Part shown: positions 11,579-23,254 of the stretch, piece by piece
Position numbering within the stretch: the first letter of the stretch is position 1
Layout of the letters: each line of letters begins with the position of its first letter
Origin: Mastigamoeba balamuthi
Taxonomy: Eukaryota > Evosea > Mastigamoebida > Mastigamoebidae
Assembly (NCBI GenBank): GCA_902651635.1
Contig: CACRSC010001925.1
Coordinates: 297,352-361,351, forward strand
Direction of reading: 5' to 3'
Length of the DNA: 64,000 nucleotides
The notes under the pieces: model-generated
Told to the model about the DNA's origin: nothing
The model's database searches: none
The model's input: only the letters and a program-made list of their open reading frames with translations
Position numbers and translations under genes: made by a program

Positions 11579-13778
11579 ATGGAGCGCCAGCGCAGCGCGC
11601 GCATCCGCGGCGAGTGCACGCTGTTCCCCGCGAGCTCCGCGCGCTGCGCGTGGCCCGGCGGCGGCTGGCGCGACGACCTCGTCGACCTCGACACCATCAC
11701 GCCGGCGCCCGCCCACGCGGGGGACCTGCGCGCGGAGGTCGCCGGCGATGACGTGTGGGCAGAGCTGCGCGGCAGCGGCGACCCCATGATCGTCCGCAGC
11801 CCCGCGCCCTCGTCGACGTCGGCGGCGCCCTCGGCCGCCGGCGACGCCGACCCGCCCGTGGGCCCCATCGAGGCCGCGACGCTCAACAGGCTCATCGGCG
11901 TCCTCACCCCCGAGAACGGTCTCTACGGTTCGCTTTTCGCGATCGTGTTCGTGCGTGCGGTTCGGAAAACAAAACCGAAGCGAGAAGCGGAAGTGAAATC
12001 CGGTCGAACCAGCGTGGAAGGCATCATACCCGATGACTCCTTCCACGCCATTTCTGTTCCAAGTCCTATCGCCATACGTTTTTTTCGTCTTGGGAAGCGA
12101 CTCGGGTAAGTTCAGTTGATAACCGGGGGGGCATCGATCGGGTTTCAATTGAATTGGGTTGTTCACGTAATTATTCAAAACACGCGAAAATGCGATTTGA
12201 AATGCGCACTGGAACTCAATTGACTTGGTCAGACCCGAGCTTCGAGGCCGCGTTCTTCACGACGTACAGGAGCTTCACGACGACGTCTGTGGTGCTGCGC
12301 AAGCTGATCAGCAGGTTCTTCACTCCCGAGTCGGACCCGCAGCCGCGGTCCGTGCTGGTGCGCGTGGGCGTCCTGCGGTCGCTGGCCTCGCTCGGCCGGG
12401 CCGCGTTTGACGACCTGACGCCCGCCGACGCGCACCGCATCAGCCTCGTGGCCGCCGAGGCGCGCGCAGAGGGCTTCGACGACCAGGTCGAGGCCCTCGA
12501 GCAGGCCTTCCAGCGCAACCAGAGGGCGCTCTCGTACAAGCCCAGGGCGTACTTCCTCCACGACATGGCCTTATCGGTATTTTTCTGTCTCTTGGCCATT
12601 TCGGGATTTGCCGATACTTCGCGATGGCTGACTCTCCGCCCCGCACCTGGCAGTTCCCGATCAAGTTCCACGAGCTGAGCGAGGAGGCGCTCATCAGGCT
12701 CGCGCAGCAGTTCTCAATGGTGGAGCACGAGTTCTACGCAGCCATCCGCGTTCGTCTATTGCACTGCCTGATGATTCCCGATTTGCTTGATTCTTCTATT
12801 GACGTTTTGATTCTATCGGGAATCTTGATTCTGGTTTCTGATCATTATATCGCGCAGCCTTCGGAGCTGCTGGTGAACTGGGACTCGCCCAAGAACTACC
12901 ACCTGACGCCCAACCTGAGGTTCGTGGCGCAGAGGTTCAACGCCATCTCGTGCTGGGCGGCGTCTTGCATCGCCCAGGAGGACATCGGCGCTGAGGGCCG
13001 AGCGCACACAGTCGACAAGCTCATCCGTCTGTGCGAGGCACGTCGCGATCAATTGCTTTTGCTCCAGCTCAGAAATCAGATTCCTCCGCCAGATACTTCA
13101 GATATTATTTGCTGGAATCTGGAATCTGACATTAGCACAGTTCATGAGGCAGTCGAACAACTTCCAGCTGCTCAACGGGCTGCTGTCGGGCATCAACATG
13201 GGCGCCGTGCAGCCGTACGTCGTCGCGGCGCTGCACAAGAAGACGGAGAAGCGCCAGCGGCTGACGGAGCTCACGGAGCTCATGGAGGGCCAGAAGTGGG
13301 TCATGCAGCTGCGCCGCAGCAAGCCCCCGCTCATCCCTTTCCTGTAAGCGCTTCTCCGTTTTCGGTTTTCGCGCGGTTATTCCGTTGTGGCTGTGCAGCA
13401 ACAGTTAGTTGCTCCTCCCACTTTCTTTTCTGTGCAAAGAGCTCGTGACCGTTCATGGAGCAACTGTCAAAGGCGCTTTTCTACAATTTTCAGTTGATTT
13501 TAGGAGTATTTCTGTCGGTTCACAGCCGGGTTTTTTTCCCCAGGGGCAAGTACCAGAGCGACCTGGTGCACATCAACGACGGCATGCCGTCGATACTGCC
13601 CAACGGGATGATCAACTTTGCCAAGTTCGCGCTGGTGCACCGCACCATCTGCGACATGCTGCAGGGCCAGCTCTACCCCTACAAGTACAAGGTCGAGCCC
13701 TCGCTCCACTACTACTGCATGGCCCTCCCCGGCCGCCTCTCGGAGGAGGAGCTCGAGCAGCTCGCAAACTCCAAGTGA
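11579..13778 (+). CDS. Ras guanine nucleotide exchange factor
   Basis: The six exons are 11,579-11,918, 12,233-12,576, 12,654-12,749, 12,858-13,041, about 13,136-13,343 and 13,544-13,778, giving about 468 residues. The fourth acceptor is the least certain. The REM (RasGEF N-terminal) part reads TLNRLIGVLTPEN, then FFTTYRSFTT. The CDC25 catalytic domain includes IKFHELSEEALIRLAQQFS, PSELL, NFQLLNGLLSGIN and, at the end, FLGKYQSDLVHIND and GMINFAKFAL. The protein would load GTP on Ras-like GTPases at membranes. It is short and has no other domain, which is common in amoeboid protists. Intron 1 holds two copies of the TCAATTGA octamer. The leader was partly copied to 8.15 kb. A possible promoter element, AAAGATATTCGAGATTT, lies at 11,391. 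Confidence 0.88.
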
Positions 13779-13917
13779 CACCGCGGCACCCGTGAAACAC
13801 ACAAGATACTATCCTGTTTGAACTTGTTGATTCGATCAACTGAATATCTCGCGCCCTTTTTTTTCTTTCAAACAAAATATCTTCTTCACAGGCAAAAAAC
13901 CCTCCCGGTCGTCGGCG

Positions 13918-14396
13918 ATGTCTGAGATCAAGCGGCTTAACCCGACGCGGCGCTACGCCGACGCCACGGTGTACAACGGCCTGGTGCACGCGACGGAGGT
14001 GCCCGCGTCGGAGGACGGCGACATGCGCAGCCAGGTGGTCGGCGTCCTCGACAGCCTCGCTACCACCCTCGTCAAGGCGGGCTCCAACAAGGTGCGCAGC
14101 TGCTCCGGTGTAATCAAAACCGCCGGGGGCATCTCGGGGGGTTTTTAGAGCCCAAATCAATTGATTGTCAATTCAAATTCATACTATTTAATTCGCGTCT
14201 CGCAAAATTCCCGCAGTCGCGCATTCTGATGGCAACCATCTACGTTGTCGACATGGCCGACGTCCCGGCGCTCAACGAGGCGTGGGAGGCGTGGCTCCCC
14301 GAGGGCTGCGCCCCTGCCAGGGCCTGCGTCCAGGTCTCGCGCCTGGCGTGCCCCGGCTGGCGTGTCGAGATCGCCCTCACAGCCGCCGCCCTCTGA
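13918..14396 (+). CDS. RidA/YjgF/UK114-family protein
   Basis: Two exons, 13,918-14,091 and 14,217-14,396, encode 117 residues. The protein starts MSEIKRLNPTRRYADATVYN and ends VEIALTAAAL. It shows the family pattern NP..R..DA.VYNGLV, the SRILMATIYVVDMADVPALN helix and the PARACVQVSRLA segment, whose arginine corresponds to the substrate-binding arginine of RidA. Family members hydrolyse reactive imine/enamine intermediates made by PLP enzymes, or act as related deaminases. Length matches the family. The intron contains TCAATTGA at 14,157, and a GAATATCTCGC element lies about 70 bases upstream of the start. Confidence 0.9.
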
Positions 14397-14753
14397 CCTC
14401 CCCACAAAGAAGCCGCGCAGGCCTCTGGGTGCTTTGAACTCAACAACGCCTTGCGGTGATCAGCTAGCGGTGTCTCTTGTCCCTTCGGGAGCTCAGCCGT
14501 CATGGCTAGCCGTGGCCGGTTGGCAGCACAACACATGGCAGAGCTCACGTGCGTACCATTGCCTCGGTCTCAATCGTCCTACTGCGAGCCGACAAAGGAA
14601 GCTGAAGCACACACTACTGCCTTACATACCCAATACCCTTGTTTAAGTTATCACGGTCTCTTTCTCTTCGCCTCCGCTGTACACATAGTGGCCTACGGGG
14701 GAGCTCACTCGTCTCTGTGCAGGCCCGCCCCTCTCGGGTGGGGGAGGGTAGCC
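14397..14753. other. Intergenic, between convergent genes
   Basis: This is about 350 bases between two convergent stop codons. It probably contains both 3' untranslated regions. No further gene is seen. Confidence 0.5.
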
Positions 14754-15678
14754 TCACGCGCTCGAGGCCCAGAACGACGACAGCGCCAGCACGGCGCACG
14801 TCTTGCCCGCGTGCTTGGCGCCCTCGATGGCCTTGGCGACGAACCCCGAGGCCCGCGACACCCGCAGGTTCGACTCGGCCTCTGTCTGCCCGGCGCTGGC
14901 GTACTGGCGGGCCCCGCGGGCCAGCTCGAGCAGCAGCGCCTTGGTCGCGGCGGGGTTGGCGCCCACGGAGCAGCCGAGGTCGTCGACGAGCGCGTTGGGC
15001 GACGGCGGCGACGTCAGGACGAACGAGCGCACGAGGCAGCGGAGGCCGTCGGGCGCGCAGCTCTCGGCGTGCGCCCGCAGCGCCCGGAACGCGGCCCCCG
15101 CGTAGATGTCGCTGGGCCCCAGCTGCCAGTCGTGCACGTACTCCTCCAGCATCGACTGCGACCGCGAGAGCGCCACGGCCTCGAGAAGCTCCTGCGTTTG
15201 AGGGGTTGTGGATTCAATTGAGTTTGTTGTTTTGCCTGCGAATTGGGCGGACCTGGCGGTACGACGTGCCGATCAGCACGCGGTTCTCGGGGGCCTCGTT
15301 GAGGTCCAGCAGGACCGCCTGGGCCATGGCCTGGCGCCCGAGCTTGGTGGCCAGCAGGAACGCGCCCACGCGCTCGGTGGCGTCGTAGTTGTGGGCGACC
15401 GTCTCGTACATCTCGACGACGCCGTTGCGGACGACCTCGTTGAGCAGCGCCCGACGCGTCAGCTTGTGCGACAGCAGCGCCTGCAGGCGCCGCGAGGCGT
15501 GCTCGGTGCACGGCGTGTCGGCCATGGCCACCGCCAGCGCCTCGGTGCCCGTCAGCTTGCAGACGAAGAGCCCCGAGAGCAGCGACCGCGTCGACGCGAA
15601 CTGCTCCTCGTCGTCCATCGACAGCTGCCGGCGCACAGTGCTCTCGACGGCCTCGTAGTTCCGCAGCACCCCGATCAT
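14754..15678 (-). CDS. Unrecognised helical protein
   Basis: Two exons, 15,253-15,678 and 14,754-15,191, encode 287 residues starting MIGVLRNYEAVESTVRRQLS and ending LSSFWASSA. The splice reads GCCAG/gtccgc to aacgcag/GAGCTT with matching phase. The protein is rich in Ala, Leu and charged residues, looks largely alpha-helical and has no signal peptide or membrane segment. I do not recognise a family. The intron holds TCAATTGA at 15,214. An open frame continues upstream of the ATG to about 15,921, so a longer N-terminus is possible but looks less coding-like. Confidence 0.6.
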
Positions 15679-16231
15679 CCTGCAACTACTCCTCCAAGGG
15701 GTCCTGTTTACTCGGTCGGAAGCGGTGCTGGTGCCGGTCGCTGGCGAAGAGATCCGGGCGAAGGTCGTGTGGGTGGCGTGTTGTGGTGGGTCGGTTCTCT
15801 TGCCTATCAATTTGGTTGTAAATGTGTTTTGACGTGGCCACCGCGAGGGGGCATCCGAGTATCTGAGCTTTCCTGCGGGTTTCTCAGGAAAACCGACGTA
15901 AGACATAGCGTGACTGTCCACTCTCCTTCACAGGTCGCAGGCGCGGTGCACTGTCGGTTATCAATGAGCGAAATGCGGGCGGAGAGGACCGTTTCTCGAT
16001 TGAGACTCGGTGGACCACCGCGGCGGATACGGCGGCATGCAGGGATCCCGTTTTGGTGTCCACCGGTCACCTCAACCGACGAGAAAAGCCCGAGAACGAG
16101 TACCCGCCGAAAATCGCTCATATTAGCACCGCCACGTCACCTAATTCAATACTCATCTCCCCATCATCCACACAGGGGTCGTCCCCTCGAAGGCAGCGAG
16201 GACAGCCTGAGGCGAGGAACACGAGGTCACG
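15679..16231. other. Intergenic, divergent promoter region
   Basis: This separates two divergent genes. Long open frames cross it on both strands, but they continue antisense into the neighbouring gene and show no family features. No RNA gene or repeat was recognised. Confidence 0.5.
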
Positions 16232-17325
16232 ATGGCAGCGACGGGGGCGAGCGGCGGCGACAACGGCGAGTGCGCGGTGTGCTTTGCCGAGGTGCCCGCG
16301 GACCAGGCGGCCGTCCTCGTCGGCTGCCGCCACGCCTTCTGCGAGCCCTGCGCGGCCCGCTGGCTCAGCACCGTCCCCGTCTGCCCGCTCTGCAAGGCGC
16401 GGACCTCCTCCTACGTCTGCCGCGGACAAGTTGCGTTCCCCCCCACCGCTCGGCGCGAAATCAATTGATTTTATTTGCATAATTCGAATTGCGCGCTCAA
16501 ATTCTCAATTGGATTAAATGCCGCATAATTCGAATTGTGCCCTCAATTGCTCGGTCGCGTGGGTCGCAGACGGTGGACGTCCAGAAGCTCGGCGAGCGCG
16601 CGGCGAGGCCCGAGCCGCTCAACGGCGGCCCCGGCGACGACGCCGCGGACCTCTCGTGCCTCGACGAGGTCTTCTTCCTCGAGGAGGTCGAGCGGCTCTC
16701 CTCGCACGCCTCGCACGCGCGCGCTCACGCCAGCGCGGCGTCGGCGGCGGCCCTCGCGTGCTGCCAGAGCGAGATCTCGCAGTGCCTCGGCGAGCTGCGC
16801 GCGGGCGCCGCGGGGGCGCTGTGCTCGCAGCTGGACCCGCGGGCGCTGATGCTGCGGCTCTACGACCTGCAGGACGCCGTCGACCGCGCAGCCCGCGGCG
16901 AGGCGTCGCCCTCGTCGACGTCGCCGCGCGTCAACGAGACGCCGCGCAGGTACGGCGCCGACGACGTGTACGACGCGGAGGAGCTCGACGAGGACGACGA
17001 GTACCCGCCGCTGGCGTCGCCGAGGAGCAGGAGCGGCAGGGGGAGGGCGGGCAGGGCGCGGCTCGGGCAGGCAGAGGAGCTCGGCGAGGGCGAGGTCACC
17101 GGGAGGAAGAAGAGGGGAGGGAGGCGCAGGCAGGAGGACCCAGAGCCCCTGGAGCACAGCCTGTCGCGCAGCCCGCAGCCTCGCGGGCCGCATACGGGAG
17201 GCAGCACGCAACCACTGTATAGCCACATTGTAACACACAGCACACTGCGGCAACGCCGCCCAGACGCAAAGAGGCCCACTGCAGGACCCGCCCTCGCACA
17301 ACATGTTGTTTATTTGGTTGTGTAA
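16232..17325 (+). CDS. RING-finger protein, likely E3 ubiquitin ligase
   Basis: Exon 1 (16,232-16,414) encodes a complete RING: C-A-V-C near residue 14, C-R-H-A-F-C-E-P-C, then C-P-L-C. Exon 2 (16,570-17,325) adds about 250 residues: an acidic, helical part (DLSCLDEVFFLEEVERLSS), an Asp/Glu-rich stretch and a basic Arg/Gly tail. The total is about 312 residues. The donor after TSSY is inferred from phase. It probably acts as a ubiquitin ligase; the substrate is unknown. The intron contains two diverged copies of GCATAATTCGAATTG and one TCAATTGA. The last ~30 residues look less coding-like, so the true stop could be earlier if there is another intron. Confidence 0.7.
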
Positions 17326-17553
17326 CGAGGATGAAGCTCGTCTTTGGATTGGATTGAACGGTTTTGCCACCAAGCCCGTGCTTTGCCGGTTCAACCGCCC
17401 AGCTGGGAACTGATAGGAGGGGGAGAAAGAGTACGAGGGCTGTATTGCAATTTGTGGATTCTGCTCCCTCACTGAAAGCAGAAGGAGTCCTAACAATGTT
17501 GTGGATTCTGATGATGGATTCCTCTCATTGTCCCGACCAGCAGCTGGACTTAC

Positions 17554-18790
17554 TCACAGGGCAAGAACGGTAGCGAGAAGCGCCAACAGTGAGGCACGGT
17601 ACACTGTAGGCCAACGCAGCGGTGCGGAGGATTCCACGATGCCGCTACTGCCGGCGATGAGGCGGTGGCTGGACCTTGAGGACGACAGAGACGGAGGGTC
17701 CGGCTGCTGGCCATCGATCTGGGGGCACGTTGTGATCTGCATCACCCCGTACTCCACGGTGTCCTCGGCGATGTCCTGGCACACAGCGAACCCCGAGTTG
17801 CCCACCGAGACCTGCTGCTTGTCGAGACAGCCCTGCAGCGGCGGCTTGCCAGCTTCGTGGATCTGCAGGCACGGGGCCTCGTAGCACTCGAAGTTGACTG
17901 CCACCCCGTCGTCCTCCCTGCCCGTGCTGGTCGACTGCACGACGCGGTCCGAGAACCTGGCGCTCCTGAACCCCATCGTCGAGAACCCCGCCGAGCGCGC
18001 GCTGGGCACCCACCTGCCCCGCGACTTGCTGTACCACTCGCTGTGCTCGTTGACGTACACAGCGTAGTCCGACGTGCACGACGCCTGCACGTGCTCGCCT
18101 CCCCTGTTCCTGCACCGCTGGAACGTCTTCCCTGCTGGGCCTGCTCGGTCAGTCTGCGCGAGCCAATTGGCTGCGTTGTGTGCTTGCGCGGGCCTTCGGG
18201 CGCCTCGATGGTCTCGACCCACGTGCTGTTGTCGGGCCTCGCGCACTCGGACATCCTGAACGTCGTCCGGGCCCTCGCGTCCTCGCAGGCCAGCGCGCCA
18301 CCTATGCGGTCGGCCCAGAGCGCCATCTCGAGGTTCATGTCGATGAAGCCCTCCTGCTGGATCAGGTTGAAGTTCTGCCGCACCACCACGCCGCCGAACC
18401 CCGTCGGGAACCCCGCCCCCAGCTCCACGCACGCGATGTTGTACCCCACATTTCCGGTCGGTGTGTACCTGCGCAGTTGTGTTTTTTCCCCCGGACCGGT
18501 TATTCATTTTTTCGGACCCGCACTTGGGGTGCAGCGCGTGACACGGACGAGAACGAGACGCGGCCGTCGGTGTTGAAGAACTCCGAGTCGGAGGTGAGGG
18601 TGGCGGTGGTGCTGGGCTCGATCCTGCGCGGGTGGTTTGGCGGGTCGGGGCCGCCCTCGAGGAAGTAGACGGGCAGCTGGCAGTTGTTGGTCACCGAGAC
18701 GCTCGAGAGGCGCATCTGCGACGGGGCGCCCGACACGGCAGCTGCCATGGCTGCCACGAGCACAAGAGCCAGCGGTGCTGCGCCGAGCAT
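17554..18790 (-). CDS. Secreted surface protein with signal peptide and GPI-like tail
   Basis: Three exons, 18,549-18,790, 18,188-18,468 and 17,554-18,131, encode 366 residues. An N-terminal signal peptide (LGAAPLALVLVAAMAAAVSG) is followed by VSVTNNCQLPVYF, which faintly recalls the start of thaumatin-like proteins, and by cysteine-rich extracellular sequence such as GYNIACVELGAGFP. The C-terminus, RASLLALLATVLAL, is a hydrophobic tail after a small/polar stretch, as in GPI-anchored proteins. The second intron begins GC (CCGC/gcaagc) and ends cagcag; only this choice keeps frame and gives ...APEGPRKTFQRC. The function is unknown and the thaumatin link is weak. Confidence 0.72.
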
Positions 18791-19263
18791 GAGTGGTGCG
18801 ATGCGGGTGTGCTTAGTTCAGGTGTGCAAATGAGCAGTTGTGAGCGGTTGGTGAATCAACACCGTTAATTCAATCCGACCGTTGTGGAGTGGAGGAAAGT
18901 CTACGGGTGATCGCTCCCGATGGAACGTGACTCGCAATAATTATTCGAGCAGACCAAATGAGCGCACAATTTCAGCGAGGCCGCATCGCATGCACACTGA
19001 AGCTGACGGCATGGAACGAGTAGGGTCTCATGAGCGACGTATCACCAAAATGCAAATCAAACTATACAGCGCAACTCACAACGCTGCCATCGGGGCCTGG
19101 AGGCTCTCAGCGGTTCCCGCATCCCCACAGTGCACGTGGGGCTCTATTCTACATGGCGGTGGCAGAGTTGTGCGTGCAAAAAGGCAGTACGGAGTGTTCT
19201 AGTAGCGGCCGAGTTGCCTGCGCGCAGTGCTTACTTACAGACGCTGTGCAACAGCGTTGGGGC
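18791..19263. other. Intergenic
   Basis: This includes the upstream region of the surface-protein gene and the 3' end region of FAM135. No gene was recognised. Confidence 0.5.
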
Positions 19264-22200
19264 TCATCGGGTCTCGGCGGGCTCGAAGATGTGCGAGTAC
19301 AGAGAGAGGAACATCTGCATCCACGTGTGGTCGTCCAGGAACCGTATGTCTGCCACAGCATCGCGCACGCACGGCGGTGAGAGAAGCATAGCACCAACGG
19401 AAGTGGGGTATCACTCACGGGCAGCTCTTCCGAGGAACGAGTCCACGCCACGGAGCGAGCTCGGGCCAAAGACCACCGAGTAGCGCACAAACTGCGTGCG
19501 CTGGGACGCGAGGACAGGGACCAGGAGGCTCCTGGCCATGGCCTCCACGGTGGCCGAGTACTTGGAGAACGCCGACGCCTTGGCCGTGGGCACCTCGGCC
19601 GTCTCCATGCGCGCAGAGTAGTAGGGCACGTAGAGGTCCTGCTCCGACGAGACGAGCACCACGTTGCGGAAGTGCTGCAGGCACGCCGACCTCGACAGCG
19701 TCGCCAGCAGCCCCTCGTTTGGGTCGTCAGCGTCCTGCAGCCCCAGCTGCCTCAGGCACTGCGACTTGGTCCACTTCTGCCACACCCACATCGCTGCCCT
19801 CGCGTCTGCCCGGTCAGATGAAGCGCGACCCCGCTCTCTTTGCTCGCTCGCGTACCAGAGGGGACGATCTTGGTCTGCGAGAACTGCGTGCCCAGATGCG
19901 GTGACGACATGGTCATGAAGGTGTGGAAGCGCGAGTGGAAGCGCTCGAGGCGCGGGTGGATGAGCGCTGCGCGCAGGATGATGCCGCCGAGTGAGTGGCC
20001 GACGAAGCTGAGGCGGCCCAGCGTTTCCTCACGGCCGTTCTCGAGCCACCGAGCGACCTCGTCCGCGACCATTGCCCCCATCTCCGAGATGTCACCCATC
20101 GTGTCCCTCTCGAGAGACCTCACAATCTGTTCGCCGGGCAGAGAATGAGAGCCAAGACAATGAGACAGCAGACAGTGAGAGAATATGAGAGCAGAGCACA
20201 GAGAGACATACAAAAAAAAGCAAAAAACAGAGATAGATAATGGAGAAAGAGAAAGAGACAGAGGAGGTAGCGACATAGACAGAAGGTGAGGCAGAGATGG
20301 TTGCCATGTGGGGCTACCAGGTATTCGTTGGCGGGATAGACGGCCTTGATATAGTCGCGTAAGGGACGCAGGTCCCACGAATTGCCAGCGAGGCCGTGCA
20401 CAAAGACGATCGCGTGCACCGGTCGCTTGAGGTCGACGAGCTCCTCGCTGGGTATCGCCACCGCCAGGTCCCCGGGTCCCACCGCGTACGCGACGCCCTC
20501 CTCGCCCGGGCGCATCGCCACGACGGTGCCCTGCGGGTTGCTGGGGCTCGGCAGCAGCCGGAAGCTCGGCGGGTCGCTGGGCGGGTGCTCTGGCATCACG
20601 GGCGACCTGTCCAGCGGCCGGTGCTGCTGCTCCGGCTCCAGCGAGGCGCCGCCCGCTGCGCACTGGCGGTACGGCACGTCGGGCACGTCGACCGTCACCA
20701 CCACCTCGGGGCCCAGCTCCCTGGCGGAGGCCGCCCTGCCGGGCTCGTCGGGCGGCGTGGGCGTCAGCAGCTGCCCGATGATCGACCTGCGCGCACTGGC
20801 GCGGCGCTGCGACATGCACTGGTCGCACTGCTCCAGCAGACGCTGCTCGTGCTCGCGCCGCTCCCTGTCGCGCGCGCTCTTGAACTCGGCGCCGGTTACC
20901 CCGAGGTGCAAATTTGCCTGCGAGTTGCGCCGGCCCGTCTCTGCGGCGACGGTCGCCGGCACGGGCTCCTGCGCCCTATCATACTCGACGCGCTGCTCGA
21001 AGATGATGGGTATCTCCGCTGGCGACAGCGTGAGGGTGGCGTCGAACAGCTCCGGGAGTCTGTGCAATCGCAGCGCGGAGCGTGTCTGCTCGGCCGACTG
21101 CGTGCAGTGGCACCGGCCGCCGCCGTGTGCGGGCGAGAACGGTATGCGAAGAAGCTCATCCATTGACGCGCCGACAACGTCCTCGTAGTTGACAGCGCGC
21201 ACTAGGTAGCGCCGCGTGGCCTCTGCCTGCTGCACGAGCTCGTACATCACCACGCGCTGGCCGCCGCCGCCCTCGAGCGCTAGCGCCAGTACACGCCACA
21301 GCTCCTTGATGCGGCCGCCAGCCCGCTCGGCACGCACAGCAAACGCAAGCGCCCCGGACGCGTCGCTGGGGGCCGCGGCCACGGGCTGCTCCAAGTAGGC
21401 CCTGTGGCGCTGCGAGAACGCCCAGCAAGAGGCCCGCGCGCAGTCGCCGCTGGGCGACGTGCAGGGCGGCGGCGACATCATCGACACGCCGGAGCCGACG
21501 CCGCCGTCGTCGCCGTCGTCGCGGCCGTGCGGGTGGTCTGGCAGGCGCGGCAGGGCCTCGCGAACCGCCGGGTCCAGCGCGTCGAGGATCTGCACGAGGC
21601 GCTTGCGCAGTCGGCGCTCGCACGAGGACAGCACGTCCATGCAGAACGTCGCCAGCGTCTCGTTCTGCGCGACGCGCGTCGGTGACTCGGGCGAGAGCAG
21701 GTGCGGGAGCTCGGCAAAGGGGGCCAGATCCTGGGACCCCGACGGCAGCTGCGGGGTCATGCAGCGCCGCAGAGAGCGCATCGACGCCGGGCGCTTGGCC
21801 GACCTCCGGGTGCCCTCTGGCGTCTCGAGCTCCCCGCGCGACCGCGACTTGCGCGGCGAGTTCTGCTGCAGTATCTCGACGAGCTGCTGCTGCTCGCCGC
21901 CCGAGTGCGCCCTGGCCGTGCGGCGCTTCTCCGCGGGCGTCTCGAGCGACGCGGGCTCCGTGAGCCTGCGCTGGCTGGCCGACGACAGGCGCCGCTGCGC
22001 CGCGGGGCTCAGCACCGACGGGTGCGGCAGGACGAGCGTGTCCCTGCCCCCGGAGCCCGACGGCTGGCGCGCCGGGGTGCCGCCACCCGGAGGCGTCACG
22101 CTGACCGCCGGGGAGGGCTGGAACGACGTCGGCACGCGGCGCTCGACGGCGACGACGGCGCTGTGCACAGAGAGCGGCACGGCAGCAAAGTGGAACTCGT

Positions 22201-23095
22201 CAAACGTCAGCGTCGTGCCCGTGAACACGCAGCGGCCCGGGCGGCGCACGGTCAGCCGCCGCGCACTGACGACCTTGAGGCTCGTGACCGCCTGCACAGA
22301 CTCGGAAGGCCTGTTGCCCCCCGCGAAGGCGCCAGGGAAAGAAAAAGATCAACAAAGCAGAAGTGCATGGAAAACGGAGTGCCGGGAAGATGGGAGGGTT
22401 TTCTCTTCTGAGAAAAAGACCGGAATACCCACACGAGAGGGAGAGAGGGAGGGAGAGGGACGGACTCTTCTTTGCTCGAGAACAGCAGTTCGACGACGAC
22501 GACAGCGTTGGCCTGCGTGGGGTCCTTGGTGGCAGAGACAGGCAGGTCCAGCGCGAAGACGGCCCCTTCCTCCAGGAGTACCTGGAATTTGGAGTGTTCC
22601 CCGTACATTTGCAAGAAATGCCGGATCTGACGTCAGATGCATCCCCAGGGGACCAGTGCGGGAGGGGGCGCAACCTCCTCGTCGGCGTAGGCGATTCGGA
22701 AAGCGCGGGTGAAGAACGACCTCGAGTTGGGCATGAGCCTGGGCATCGCCACGCAATTCTCCTTGGCGGCGCCTGCGCACGCGGCGGGCCACCCCCGCGC
22801 CCCCCAGTGGGCCCAGGTGTTGGTTTGGCCGGTATTTCTTCGACTGGTGACGTGGGATTCAGAGAATTTTGCCCCGTACGGCTCTGTACGATAGAGATCG
22901 GGTACGCCCGGACGCCGCTCTCGTCCTGCACCGCCACGCGCAGGCGGTAGACACTGGGGTAGGAGGGCGGGGGAGGGCCGCAGGGCGGGTCAGATGCAGC
23001 GCGGGGTTCGCGGGCCCGGACCCGCGCTCGAGGAGGTCGACGTTGCGGAAGCTGTCCAGGTACACGAGGACCTCCACGGCGGTGCACAGCGACAT
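19264..23095 (-). CDS. FAM135-family lipase-like protein
   Basis: Exons, in order: 23,022-23,095; about 22,885-22,953; 22,654-22,761; 22,466-22,626; 20,318-22,310; 19,856-20,126; 19,419-19,793; 19,264-19,349; about 1,045 residues. The N-terminus (VLVYLDSFRNVDLLERG, FFTRAFRIAYADEEV) matches the FAM135 N-terminal domain. The C-terminal alpha/beta-hydrolase part has IVFVHGLAGNSWDLR, the nucleophile box SFVGHSLGGI, MSSPHLGTQFS and the family end block VVLVSSEQDLYVPYYSAR through LGRAAHIRFLDD. The middle is long, Ser/Pro-rich and probably disordered. The family is conserved, but the substrate is unclear. Intron 3 is either 27 or 54 nt depending on the donor; it must be removed because of an in-frame stop. 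The gene lies 160 bp downstream of the PDE stop codon on the same strand. Confidence 0.85.
20127..20317 (-). repeat. Pyrimidine-rich intron of FAM135
   Basis: This intron is almost all purine on the plus strand (runs such as GGAGAAAGAGAAAGAGACAG), so the transcript carries an unusually long polypyrimidine tract before the acceptor. It is low complexity and otherwise featureless. Confidence 0.6.
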
Positions 23096-23254
23096 TCCCG
23101 CCGAGAGGACGCGTCGCACCCCGCACAGATTCCGCGGCAGCAGCCCTGAAAATAACGGAGATATCTTTTCGGTACTCTGAGGAGATTCGCGTATCTCCAG
23201 AGTTGCGGATAAAAAGGAATTGCAACCGCCTCGGCCTCTTCTTTGTTAGTACTA

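Noticed and set aside
15208-16482. Plus-strand open frame of 424 codons
   Set aside because: It is antisense to the two-exon gene at 14,754-15,678 and then crosses the promoter and RING exon in another frame. GC-rich exons here produce long open shadows on the other strand.
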